Positions 1-6,405 of a stretch of DNA of 35,125 bases are shown here, piece by piece. The translations under genes were made by a program, and so were the position numbers. The DNA lies in IMG/VR virus record IMGVR_UViG_3300036772_000077, positions 1 through 35,125 of that record. The stretch is one strand, 5' to 3'. Position 1 is the stretch's first letter; the number at the start of each line of letters is the position of its first letter. A model generated the notes under the pieces. The model was given only the letters and a program-made list of their open reading frames with translations. It had not been told where the DNA came from and did not search any database. This stretch comes from a virus.

Positions 1-102
1 TACGGCTTTGCCAGCAGGCACATAATATTTTCCTCATGCGCGTCTGGTGCATTCTGGCGTATGTTCGGTGCGGGAGTTTGTGCAAGTTGGTTGGAGGGAG
101 AT
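1..102. other. Left host flank, no gene assigned
   Basis: This is bacterial DNA left of the attL repeat. In E. coli the 3' end of rybB faces the end of the TetR-type gene rcdA (ybjK), so this stretch could contain the last codons of such a gene (one frame ends at a TAA at 22-24). Too little is present to name it. I see no RNA gene or terminator. Confidence 0.4.
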
Positions 103-127
103 AAATTTCAGGCAATAAAAAACCCAT
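103..127. repeat. attL core (25-bp direct repeat)
   Basis: These 25 bases are identical to 34999-35023. The repeat carries an AATAAAAAACCCAT segment, which is the 3' end of the RybB terminator read on the other strand. Together the two copies delimit the prophage. Only this terminator fragment, not the rest of rybB, is present at the left junction. Confidence 0.9.
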
Positions 128-221
128 TTATGTAAACGGATTAGTGAAAACAACGACTTGCAAGATAATCAATAAGTTAGGTTAGTGGTAAGGAGTGGCG
201 ATTATGGGGTAATGCCAACCG

Positions 222-242
222 CTGCCGCCACTTTGTCGCCAC
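222..242. promoter_or_regulatory. Left arm-type integrase site candidate
   Basis: A 21-bp sequence beginning CTGCCGCCA and ending TTGTCGCCAC matches 34935-34955 at 19 of 21 positions. The two copies sit about 95 bp (left) and 45 bp (right) inside the att cores, in the same orientation. This is where P2-type Int binds arm sites in attP. A related half, AGTGGCGA, lies at 194-201. The assignment rests on position and repetition. Bases 128-257 otherwise show nothing I can assign. Confidence 0.5.
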
Positions 243-257
243 TTAGATCATCTTGAC

Positions 258-527
258 TTACTTTAAACGCCAAGGGCCTTTCTCCTCGACTTGCTCCACC
301 ATTCCTTCTGACTCAAGTTCACGGAGAAGGGCTACTGCCCAGTATTGTTGCTGTGTACTTGGGGCTTTTGGGTAATCTCCCCAGTCCAGGCCGCAGAGAC
401 GAAATACTTCTGCTTGCTTAACGCCTTTCCCATTTATGTGTCCATCAGGATGCTTTGCCAAAGCAGCAAGAGCTAATTCTTTAGCTTTAGTACGAAGTTC
501 TAAGCCCTGTTTCTGTAACTCATTCAT
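258..527 (-). CDS. Small hypothetical protein between attL and int
   Basis: An 89-aa protein with no name I can give. The N-terminal half is a charged, alanine-rich helix (ELRTKAKELALAALAKHPDG). The centre (QAEVFRLCGLDWGDYP) and the C-terminal half (QQQYWAVALLRELESEGMVEQV) read like a small winged-helix unit. I start it at the ATG at 527, preceded by GGGAG seven bases upstream, rather than an in-frame TTG at 533. It lies downstream of int on the same strand, the outermost gene of the left end. Such a position suits a recombination accessory or a lysogenically expressed cargo gene, but there is no direct evidence for either. Confidence 0.7.
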   Translation of the reverse strand: MNELQKQGLELRTKAKELALAALAKHPDGHINGKGVKQAEVFRLCGLDWGDYPKAPSTQQQYWAVALLRELESEGMVEQVEEKGPWRLK

Positions 528-576
528 AATCAATCTCCCTGATAATCAAGACCGTCCTAATGATACTCCGCGAATG

Positions 577-1623
577 TCAGGCGCGCACGTGAACTGCACC
601 TAAGGATGATTGACCCATGGTTGCCAAGGGATTAAAGCGTAGGGCCGTTTCCAGATGGTCGGGTGCGAGGTGGGCATAGCGCATGGTCATTTTTATGTCG
701 TGGTGGCCGAGGATTTTTTGTAGGGCCAGGATGTTTCCACCTGACATCATAAAGTGTGCTGCAAACGTATGGCGCAGAACGTGGGTAAGTTGACCACGCG
801 GGAGCACGATAGAGGTCTTATCCATTACGGATAAAAACTGGAAATAGCAGTCAGTAAAGAATCTGAAGCCGTCCAGGGCAATGATTTCTTCGAATAGATC
901 TTTGCTGATGGGAATACTACGGTTCTTTTTCCCTTTGGTCCTGACGAAAGTGATTCGGTACTTAGTGACCTGGGAACGAGTGAGATTCACAGCTTCGCGC
1001 CAGCGTGCTCCGGTACTCAAGCAGATTTTAACGACCAGAGCGAGAAGGGCACTTTGACGTTGGCAATCGTAAAGAAGCTCAGTGATCTGCTCATGCGTCA
1101 GCCAGGCCATTTCCTTTTCTGCAATGGTGAACTTACGCATGTTCTCCAGTGGGTTCGGCGCATTCCATTCTCCCAGACGGGCCAGCTCGCTAAAGACTCC
1201 GCTCAGATAGCTTTGCTCTAGGTTAATAGTTACCGGGCTGGCACCTTTCTTCCACTTCTCACTGAAATAGATTTCACCCGTCAGGCGTTTGTCACGGTAA
1301 TGCGCGAACAATTTCGAACTGAGGTCTGTAGCAAGAGGGTTTCCGAGTGCATCGACCATCAGGACAAGTTTGTCGTAAACATGCTCGCCAGCGGTCAGGG
1401 ATTTGCCGTGCAGTTTGAACCAGAGTTCAACGACGTCTTTCAGAGTCCGTCGATCTACCGATTCACCCAGCCAGGGCTTTGCCTCTGTCTCATCCATCGT
1501 GTGGCGTTCAAAAGCCAGTGCTTCACCTTTGGTGGCGAACTGCTTACGCACACGCCGCCCGCTGCGCCCCGCTGGGTAGCATTCACAAATCCATTTCCCT
1601 GTGTCGAGTTTTCGTACTGCCAT
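577..1623 (-). CDS. int: P2-type tyrosine integrase
   Basis: A site-specific recombinase that integrates and, with Cox, excises the prophage at rybB. The 348 residues match the P2 Int family in length and layout. The N-terminus has a basic arm-binding segment (MAVRKLDTGKW...RRVRKQF), then a SAM-like core-binding domain (about 60-165) and a C-terminal catalytic domain. The catalytic set is visible: R207 (STGARWREA), K230 (RTKGKK), H281-x-x-R284 (HVLRHTF), H307 (LGHHDI) and nucleophile Y316 (MTMRYAH). The gene lies beside attL as usual. Its ribosome-binding region is inside a terminator-like hairpin (see 1623-1648), suggesting tight control of read-through from the repressor operon. Confidence 0.97.
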   Translation of the reverse strand: MAVRKLDTGKWICECYPAGRSGRRVRKQFATKGEALAFERHTMDETEAKPWLGESVDRRTLKDVVELWFKLHGKSLTAGEHVYDKLVLMVDALGNPLATDLSSKLFAHYRDKRLTGEIYFSEKWKKGASPVTINLEQSYLSGVFSELARLGEWNAPNPLENMRKFTIAEKEMAWLTHEQITELLYDCQRQSALLALVVKICLSTGARWREAVNLTRSQVTKYRITFVRTKGKKNRSIPISKDLFEEIIALDGFRFFTDCYFQFLSVMDKTSIVLPRGQLTHVLRHTFAAHFMMSGGNILALQKILGHHDIKMTMRYAHLAPDHLETALRFNPLATMGQSSLGAVHVRA

Positions 1624-1648
1624 AAAAAAGCCCTCATGTCTGAGGGCT
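1623..1648 (-). terminator. Hairpin with U-run abutting the int start codon
   Basis: On the minus strand a perfect 8-bp stem (AGCCCTCA/TGAGGGCT) with a 4-base loop is followed by six T residues and then directly by the int ATG. It has the form of a rho-independent terminator. The GAGGG that would be the int Shine-Dalgarno lies in its 3' arm. It may stop transcripts coming from the repressor and cargo genes, or hide the int ribosome-binding site, or both. Confidence 0.7.
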
Positions 1649-1708
1649 AAATTTAACTGTGTATTTGAACAGTGGTCAATGTTTGTCTCACGTAAATCCT
1701 ACATTGAT

Positions 1709-2119
1709 TTAATCTTCGTCTTCTAGAAGCTTATCAATAACATCATCTGATGACATTGATTTCTGAGTAACAGACAAGAAAAGCGTATTTATAATTGTAT
1801 CTTCTGTATCGATTGGGGCCAATGATATGACTTGGTCATTATAGTTTAGTGAGTTAAGTTGATATTTAACTAAAGCTAGGCAATATTCATTTCCCCAAAG
1901 AAAACTATCAGTCATACTATTATAGTATTGAAATTTTCTTTCATAAATAGCTATGGTACTATCTTTGAATTTACCTTCATAATATTGGTGATAAATATCT
2001 TCTGTACCATCTTTTAAAATCGATGGGGCTTTTTTAGGTTTCCAATTAATAGCGCCATTAAGCGTATTTTTGAGTAAAACCTCAACTAGTTTTTTATTTT
2101 TCTTGAGTGTGTCATTCAT
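1709..2119 (-). CDS. Unknown 136-aa cargo protein, second gene of the repressor-linked cassette
   Basis: I do not recognise this protein. It is soluble, with a basic N-terminus (NDTLKKNKKLVEVLLKNTLNG), a tyrosine-rich centre (IYHQYYEGKFKD, YERKFQYYNS) and an acidic tail (SSDDVIDKLLEDED). It has no signal peptide or membrane segment. Its ATG directly follows the TAA of the upstream membrane protein (TAAATG), so translation is probably coupled. Base composition is much more AT-rich than the structural genes, typical of recently acquired cargo. Its place downstream of the repressor on the lysogenic strand implies expression in the lysogen. An exclusion or abortive-infection role with its neighbour is possible, but this is inference only. 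Confidence 0.75.
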   Translation of the reverse strand: MNDTLKKNKKLVEVLLKNTLNGAINWKPKKAPSILKDGTEDIYHQYYEGKFKDSTIAIYERKFQYYNSMTDSFLWGNEYCLALVKYQLNSLNYNDQVISLAPIDTEDTIINTLFLSVTQKSMSSDDVIDKLLEDED

Positions 2120-2647
2120 TTAGGCTTTCTCCATACCCTTAATTTCCACTTCGTTTTTGAGTGTGATAATGAGTGTGCATGAGTCAATCAATACATCAGA
2201 ATAATGCTCTTTTTCTGCTTTTATTTTTTTCATGTTATCAATCAATGAAATGAATTTCTTTATGTCTTTTGCGCATTTATTAGACATTAAATGCATGATG
2301 CTTTTGAAAATTTCTTTGTTTTCATTAATTATTTTTTTAATTTCTAATTCATTTATATCATCATTTGCAGAAAGAAGAACAGTAAGTACATCATTGTTTT
2401 TGGTTATGACATTCAGTTTTTTAGGTACTATCTGTTTCCCTATGAAATGATTTTGTATATCTTTGATTTTATACATTACATAAATAGTCATAAATAAAGA
2501 AACTATACTTGCAATACCTGATGAGAAAGACAGGTTTTGAATGATTTGCGTTGGTACAGTTTGTAGGATATCAGGTATTTTAAAGAAGCCTTGGAATACC
2601 AATAGTATTGGGGCTATTATTGAGAGGGTTATAATTATTTTTTTCAT
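2120..2647 (-). CDS. Unknown two-helix membrane protein, first gene of the repressor-linked cassette
   Basis: A 175-aa inner-membrane protein of unknown function. Two hydrophobic segments are visible at about residues 3-22 (IIITLSIIAPILLVFQGFF) and 41-61 (FSSGIASIVSLFMTIYVMYKI). A charged, mostly helical domain of about 110 residues follows, probably cytoplasmic, rich in Lys, Asn and Ile. It starts seven bases after the repressor stop, with a GGAG that overlaps the end of the repressor gene, so the repressor, this gene and the next form one transcript. A membrane sensor or anchor plus a small soluble partner is a common layout for superinfection exclusion. No family assignment is claimed. Confidence 0.75.
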   Translation of the reverse strand: MKKIIITLSIIAPILLVFQGFFKIPDILQTVPTQIIQNLSFSSGIASIVSLFMTIYVMYKIKDIQNHFIGKQIVPKKLNVITKNNDVLTVLLSANDDINELEIKKIINENKEIFKSIMHLMSNKCAKDIKKFISLIDNMKKIKAEKEHYSDVLIDSCTLIITLKNEVEIKGMEKA

Positions 2648-2654
2648 CTATAAT

Positions 2655-3239
2655 TCACTCCATTATAAGATTATAGAGATCGGTTTTGGTGTGAATAAAA
2701 AATACACCCCCTTCAATAGTTATTTCATCCTTGTCTGAAACAAAAGAATGTTCTCCCTCTTCAACTTTTATTTTTCCATTGGGAAGTTTTGTTATTTTTT
2801 TAACAAAATATTCATTGTCAATTTTGACAAGCCAAAGTCCATTGTGTGGTTGCGTTAGCGAGGTTGATATTAAATAAATGTCTTCATTTGTATATTTTAA
2901 AGCAAAAATATTTGCAATCGATCCAGGGGTAATACTAGAATCGATTTTGTAAAACCCAATATCCACTAATTCATTATTAACTAGCTTTTTATATAATACA
3001 TTATGCTCATGTTCGAACCCATCATGATGTTTCTCGCCTGTAACTAGCCATTGTAAGGATACACCTGTTTCAAGTGCACACTGAATAATGTAGTCAGCAG
3101 GAAATGTATCCCGAAGATAACGATTAGCGAGAGTGCTGCTTGAAATCCCCAGTTGCGCGCATAACGCTTGTTTCGTCGTGAACCCATAAGCTTCGACCAT
3201 ACGGTCTATAGCCGCTTTTCCACCTCGACGTAAATCCAT
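2655..3239 (-). CDS. 186 CI-type phage repressor
   Basis: The immunity repressor that keeps the early promoter off. The N-terminal segment (AAIDRMVEAYGFTTKQALCAQLGISSSTLANRYLRDTFPADYIIQCALETGVSLQWLVTGE) has the pattern of the 186 CI DNA-binding domain (Bac_CI_repr family), with a helix-turn-helix around QALCAQLGISSSTLANR. The C-terminal 110 residues resemble the 186-type oligomerisation domain. A longer reading frame begins at 3320, but its first 27 codons cover the operators. I therefore place the start at the ATG at 3239, which has GGGA upstream and gives 194 aa, close to 186 CI. It heads the operon with the two cargo genes downstream. Confidence 0.88.
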   Translation of the reverse strand: MDLRRGGKAAIDRMVEAYGFTTKQALCAQLGISSSTLANRYLRDTFPADYIIQCALETGVSLQWLVTGEKHHDGFEHEHNVLYKKLVNNELVDIGFYKIDSSITPGSIANIFALKYTNEDIYLISTSLTQPHNGLWLVKIDNEYFVKKITKLPNGKIKVEEGEHSFVSDKDEITIEGGVFFIHTKTDLYNLIME

Positions 3240-3242
3240 AGA

Positions 3243-3313
3243 AATCCCGAAACGTGAGCGATTAATCTTGACACTCACGTTTCGTGAGTTTAAATTCATC
3301 TCGAAACGTGAGT
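3243..3313. promoter_or_regulatory. Triple repressor operator
   Basis: Three copies of one 17-bp palindromic element lie between the divergent repressor and cox genes. The central copy (3273-3289) is a perfect inverted repeat, ACTCACG-TTT-CGTGAGT. The copies at 3243-3259 and 3297-3313 each match the CTCACGAAACGTGAG core at about 14 of 17 positions. Centres are about 30 and 24 bp apart. The central copy fills the spacer of the early promoter, so occupancy would exclude RNA polymerase. Confidence 0.8.
3268..3296 (+). promoter_or_regulatory. Early lytic promoter
   Basis: TTGACA (3268-3273) and TAAATT (3291-3296) are separated by exactly 17 bp, giving a strong sigma-70 promoter reading toward cox. 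The spacer is the central repressor palindrome. Expected transcription start is near 3303. Confidence 0.85.
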
Positions 3314-3363
3314 AATTCACTTGTTATCCTGGCTCACCACAAGCCAAAAGGAGATGTTGCACC

Positions 3364-3585
3364 ATGACCCCAAACATTTCAATCACTCTTAATACGCCGC
3401 ATGTCACCATTGAACGCTATAGTGAGCTTACTGGTCTGAATGTCGAGACTATCAATGACATGTTGGCCGATGGTCGTATTCCTCGTCATCGCTTACGCAA
3501 AGATAAAAAACGCGAGAAAGTGATGATTAATATCGCAGCTCTGACTGTTGATGCCCTTTCTGATTGCAACGTGACTATCAACTAG
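3364..3585 (+). CDS. cox: Cox-type excisionase/regulator
   Basis: A small DNA-binding protein of the P2 Cox / 186 Apl type: it directs Int toward excision and represses the repressor promoter. It has 73 aa. The segment VTIERYSELTGLNVETINDMLADGRIPRHRL is a MerR/Xis-like winged helix-turn-helix, followed by a basic stretch (RKDKKREK) and a short C-terminal helix. It is the first gene of the early operon, with AAAAGGAG about 11 bases before the ATG. Family membership is judged from sequence pattern and position. Confidence 0.88.
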   Translation: MTPNISITLNTPHVTIERYSELTGLNVETINDMLADGRIPRHRLRKDKKREKVMINIAALTVDALSDCNVTIN

Positions 3586-3617
3586 TTCCATTTTGAGATA
3601 TAGCGGAGCCTCTTTCC

Positions 3618-4127
3618 ATGTTTGACTATTGTGTTTCAATACATCCCCATTTCAATGACGCCTGCCGGACTTTCGCGCTGCGCCACAACATGTCGAAGCT
3701 GGCACAACGTGCAGGCATGAACATTCAAACCCTGCGCAATAAGCTCAACCCAGAGCAACCACACCAGCTGACTGCACCAGATATCTGGCTGCTGACCGAT
3801 CTCACTGAAGACTCAACACTGGTTGATGGATTTCTGGCGCAGATTAACTGCCTGGCATGTGTGCCGATTAACGAACTGGTAACGGATAAGCTGCCTGATT
3901 ACGTCATGGGTGCAACTGCTGAAGTTGGTCGCATTGCCGGAAGCGCTATGTCAAAAGAGCGCTTGAGTCAAAGTCATAAACACGCCCTGGTTGAAAGTGC
4001 CAACGCCGGAATGCGTTTCCTGGCTCTGGCTGCTTTATCTGTTGATGCACGTTTGAAAACCAACCCAGCCATGACCAGTGCGGTAGATACCATGACAGGT
4101 ATCGGCGCAACGTTTGGCCTGCTCTGA
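3618..4127 (+). CDS. cII: CII-type regulator (phage regulatory protein CP76 family)
   Basis: A 169-aa protein with the layout of 186 CII, which activates the promoter for repressor establishment when lysogeny is chosen. The N-terminal helix-turn-helix is visible (MSKLAQRAGMNIQTLRNKLNPEQPHQLTAPDIWLLTDLT). The C-terminal part is helical and alanine-rich. P2 itself lacks cII, so this module combines a 186-like CI/CII switch with a Cox-like protein. The gene follows cox by 32 bp. Confidence 0.88.
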   Translation: MFDYCVSIHPHFNDACRTFALRHNMSKLAQRAGMNIQTLRNKLNPEQPHQLTAPDIWLLTDLTEDSTLVDGFLAQINCLACVPINELVTDKLPDYVMGATAEVGRIAGSAMSKERLSQSHKHALVESANAGMRFLALAALSVDARLKTNPAMTSAVDTMTGIGATFGLL

Positions 4128-4134
4128 GGTGGCC

Positions 4135-4464
4135 ATGCTGAAAAGTGAATCTTCATTTGCATCACTACTGGTTAAGCAAAGCCCGTCAATGCATTACGGC
4201 CATGGCTGGCTTGTTGGGGAGAGTGGTAAACGTTGGCACCCATGCAATTCGCAAAAGGATTTGCTGGCTCATTTAACTGATAGACCGGAGTCAAATTTAT
4301 GGGAACGACGAAAAGGTGTTGCGGCCTTCATTACCAATTTACATATCGAAACGAGGAATATTCGATTCATGAAGATGACGTGGCTTTTTGTTACCCGTCA
4401 TTATCAGGAGATGGTAGCTACTTTTTTACGCTTAAAGATGGTGCTTCATTCAGGGGCGAAATAG
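4135..4464 (+). CDS. Fil-like early protein with uncertain C-terminus
   Basis: The N-terminal 45 residues (SESSFASLLVKQSPSMHYGHGWLVGESGKRWHPCNSQKDLLAHL) have the pattern of the Fil / DUF2724 family, named for the 186 gene whose expression filaments the host. It follows cII by 7 bp. A GTG-free ATG at 4135 is chosen over an upstream in-frame start inside cII. After about residue 55 the sequence loses family character, and the frame runs on to 4464 across another plausible gene that starts at 4299. Fil proteins I know of are shorter, so the stop may have been lost, or an indel may have joined the tail. Confidence 0.65.
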   Translation: MLKSESSFASLLVKQSPSMHYGHGWLVGESGKRWHPCNSQKDLLAHLTDRPESNLWERRKGVAAFITNLHIETRNIRFMKMTWLFVTRHYQEMVATFLRLKMVLHSGAK

Positions 4465-4529
4465 TTAAAGAAGTGATGATTAATCAAACATCACCCCTTT
4501 ATAGATATTTACAGAATGGTTATCGATAA
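4299..4529 (+). CDS. Hypothetical early protein overlapping fil out of frame
   Basis: A 76-aa frame whose sequence (CGLHYQFTYRNEEYSIHEDDVAFCYPSLSGDGSYFFTLKDGASFRGEIVKE) looks like a small beta-rich globular protein. It has its own GGAG eight bases before the ATG. It overlaps the last 166 bases of the fil-like frame in another phase. By amino-acid character this frame, rather than the fil extension, is the likelier coding phase here. No function is known to me. Confidence 0.6.
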   Translation: MGTTKRCCGLHYQFTYRNEEYSIHEDDVAFCYPSLSGDGSYFFTLKDGASFRGEIVKEVMINQTSPLYRYLQNGYR

Positions 4530-4768
4530 AGCTCAATCCATTTCTGTATTTCGTAGGTGTAATCCTGTTGCGTAGTAGAACCCTTAGGCAGTTTATTCAG
4601 GCCTTCGCGGAGAGCTGTAAAGAACGTTGATTGATGTACTGAGTCACTACGCAAAAGACTGTGCAGCAGTCCGGAAACCACTATTCGCTGCATTGCAAAT
4701 TCATTGCGCAGGTTTGTGACTTCATTTTCCAGTTGCTCAATGCGTTCCTTTTCAGCCTGGCTCAACAT
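4520..4768 (-). CDS. Small coiled-coil protein on the opposite strand
   Basis: An 82-aa protein transcribed against the early operon. The first 30 residues form a heptad-rich coiled coil (EKERIEQLENEVTNLRNEFAMQRIVVSGLLHSLL). The remainder is helical. AAGGGG lies eight bases before the ATG. It overlaps the convergent gene end at 4520-4529. Orientation implies expression in the lysogen. I do not recognise the family. Confidence 0.65.
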   Translation of the reverse strand: MLSQAEKERIEQLENEVTNLRNEFAMQRIVVSGLLHSLLRSDSVHQSTFFTALREGLNKLPKGSTTQQDYTYEIQKWIELYR

Positions 4769-4848
4769 GTTTAGACCCCTTAGATAGTCAGTGTTTGGAT
4801 ACAGGATTTTATCAGAGAGAAGTACCGTTATGTCCAGAGACGGGAAAT

Positions 4849-4983
4849 ATGACTATTGAATGTACTACGGCAATTTTTACATTAAGCCTTGGTGAAAGAG
4901 GTTACAGGCTTAACCAAATAGCTGAATTACGGTCATGGCTGGATTCAGTTACCTCCCAGGGAAAAGTGGCATCCATGTATTGA
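4849..4983 (+). CDS. Truncated DUF5347-like paralogue
   Basis: A 44-aa frame. The first 25 residues (MTIECTTAIFTLSLGERGYRLNQIAELR) align with the start of the full-length DUF5347 gene at 5764 (MAIEGNTATVPLSPGQRLDGLNHIAELR). After AELR the similarity ends and the frame stops 16 residues later. A longer reading from 4795 is possible, but the alignment supports the ATG at 4849. It is probably a remnant of a tandem duplication split by the minus-strand genes at 5049-5597. It may no longer be functional. Confidence 0.55.
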   Translation: MTIECTTAIFTLSLGERGYRLNQIAELRSWLDSVTSQGKVASMY

Positions 4984-5048
4984 ATTGTCTCCCCAGCAGC
5001 AGGCTGTCCGGGGAACTGGCAAAAAGAGTTTGCTTCAACGTCTAAGTA

Positions 5049-5507
5049 TTAACGTGGCAGGCAACCTGCAAACCAGGCGAAAAGCTTTTCCTGGACGCTG
5101 AGCTTAGTGTCATCAGGCCGACCGCATGCAATAGCAGCTCTTTTGTAGGCTGGATTTAACAAAGAACCGAAAGGTGCGGAATCAGAGTGATGCAGCATTT
5201 TCAACTTTTGTGCAATCAGTTCCGGGGTCAGTTCATCCCTTGCATAAAGCAATTCCCCGTACTGGCGGCTTTGTACGCTAGCACGTTCGGAAATAATAGC
5301 TGGTTGCCACACAAGTTGAATTGTCGCGATAACGACAACGGGCAAAGCGAACAACCATTCCAGACCGGTGTTAGCGAACACAGCAGTACCGCTAATAAGC
5401 TGGATAGCTGTCATCAATTTGTCAGCTCTGCCGTGAAGCGTTGCCGTCATCACCTCAAGGTAATAACAGTAATGCAGCTGGAAATATTCGGAGCTTTGTT
5501 TAGTCAT
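5049..5507 (-). CDS. Unknown 152-aa membrane protein
   Basis: An inner-membrane protein on the minus strand within the rightward early region. A hydrophobic hairpin spans about residues 31-68 (MTAIQLISGTAVFANTGLEWLFALPVVVIATIQLVWQPAII). It is flanked by a short polar N-terminus with aromatic residues (YFQLHYCYYLEVM) and a cytoplasmic helical C-terminus containing ELTPELIAQKLKMLHHSDSAPFG. It follows a 26-aa gene with only 9 bp between. The layout and orientation suggest a superinfection-exclusion-type protein, but no family was recognised. Confidence 0.75.
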   Translation of the reverse strand: MTKQSSEYFQLHYCYYLEVMTATLHGRADKLMTAIQLISGTAVFANTGLEWLFALPVVVIATIQLVWQPAIISERASVQSRQYGELLYARDELTPELIAQKLKMLHHSDSAPFGSLLNPAYKRAAIACGRPDDTKLSVQEKLFAWFAGCLPR

Positions 5508-5516
5508 GCCGGAATC

Positions 5517-5597
5517 CTATTTTTTATCCTGTCCCGGCGCTGGTTGAGGTGCAGGGGCAGGACGAGGCAATACGTGGAAGTTGTCAGAGTCTGACAT
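5517..5597 (-). CDS. 26-residue proline-rich small protein
   Basis: A very short gene with an excellent AAGGAG seven bases before its ATG. It encodes a 26-aa peptide that starts MSDSDNFHVLPRP and continues with alternating Pro-Ala and Pro-Gln before a lysine-rich end. It directly precedes the membrane protein gene at 5507 on the same strand, with 9 bp between. The strong ribosome-binding site and close spacing argue that it is translated, either as a functional micropeptide or as a leader that couples translation of the membrane protein. Confidence 0.55.
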   Translation of the reverse strand: MSDSDNFHVLPRPAPAPQPAPGQDKK

Positions 5598-5763
5598 CAG
5601 GTTTCTCCTTCGAGGGGTAGATGATTGTTCGCGCAAATATTCTACCACTAAGGCACGCGCCGGGCGTGTATAAAAATCCCCGGCATCATTTTAAACAAGC
5701 TTTGGTTCAGTAAGTTACGTGGGGCTATACCCATTTTCTTTAGGTTGCCAGTGAGGTTGAGCG

Positions 5764-6105
5764 ATGGCTATAGAAGGTAATACGGCGACAGTTCCGCTTA
5801 GTCCCGGTCAACGCCTGGATGGACTGAACCATATAGCGGAGCTGAGAGCGAAAGTATTTGGTCTGAATATTGAGCGAGAGCTGGAACGGTTTATTCATGA
5901 TATGCGCGACCCACGCGACATTAATCACAAACAGAACGAGAGGGCACTTGCCGCCATATTCTTCATGGCAAAAATTCCGGCAGAACGTCACAGCGTCAAT
6001 ATTAATGAGCTGACCACTGACGAAACGCGGGAGCTGATTAAAGCAATGAATCATTTTCGTGCAGTGGTGAGCTTATTTCCAAAACGGCTAACCATGCCGA
6101 ATTAA
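5764..6105 (+). CDS. DUF5347 family early protein
   Basis: A 113-aa protein of the kind found in early regions of enterobacterial P2-like phages. Conserved blocks include VPLSPGQRLDGLNHIAELRAKVFGLN, FIHDMRDPRDINHKQNERALAAIFFMAKIPAERH and a C-terminus ending in VVSLFPKRLTMPN. It has no membrane segment. GAGG lies seven bases before the ATG. Function is unknown. A truncated paralogue lies at 4849. Confidence 0.75.
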   Translation: MAIEGNTATVPLSPGQRLDGLNHIAELRAKVFGLNIERELERFIHDMRDPRDINHKQNERALAAIFFMAKIPAERHSVNINELTTDETRELIKAMNHFRAVVSLFPKRLTMPN

Positions 6106-6171
6106 CCCAAAACAGTAATTAATGGCGTAAACCCGCCGGGCATCCCTTTGCCCAAATTCAGGAGAAACACT

Positions 6172-6405
6172 ATGCGAAATATTGAAAACCACACGACCAA
6201 AACCGGGCCAGATGATGCAGGACTCAACCTGCTGCTGACTGAGGCGCGCATGGAAGAACGCCGGGCCAGAGCATCGGTTATGGCAAGCCGTATGGTTAAT
6301 TTGGCGAACCACATCAAAGCGAATCAGCTCGATGTTAACGAGGTGCTGGAGCTGCTTTTTCAGGAAAGCGAAACCTATCGGCATCAGGCAATGGAGGCCC
6401 ACTGA
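6172..6405 (+). CDS. DUF2732 family early protein
   Basis: A 77-aa helical protein (LLLTEARMEERRARASVMASRMVNLANHIKANQLDVNEVLELLFQESE) typical of the P2-like early operon. AGGAGA lies eight bases before the ATG at 6172, which I prefer over an in-frame ATG at 6148. Its stop overlaps the next start by one base. Function is unknown. Confidence 0.8.
   Translation: MRNIENHTTKTGPDDAGLNLLLTEARMEERRARASVMASRMVNLANHIKANQLDVNEVLELLFQESETYRHQAMEAH

Noticed and set aside
3240-3320. N-terminal 27-codon extension of the repressor
   Set aside because: The codons are made of operator repeats, and the shorter protein matches the 186 CI length and start.
5645-5680. Possible hairpin terminator (CACGC/GCGTG) upstream of DUF5347
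   Set aside because: The stem is only five to six pairs and the following sequence is A-rich, not a T-run, in the rightward direction.
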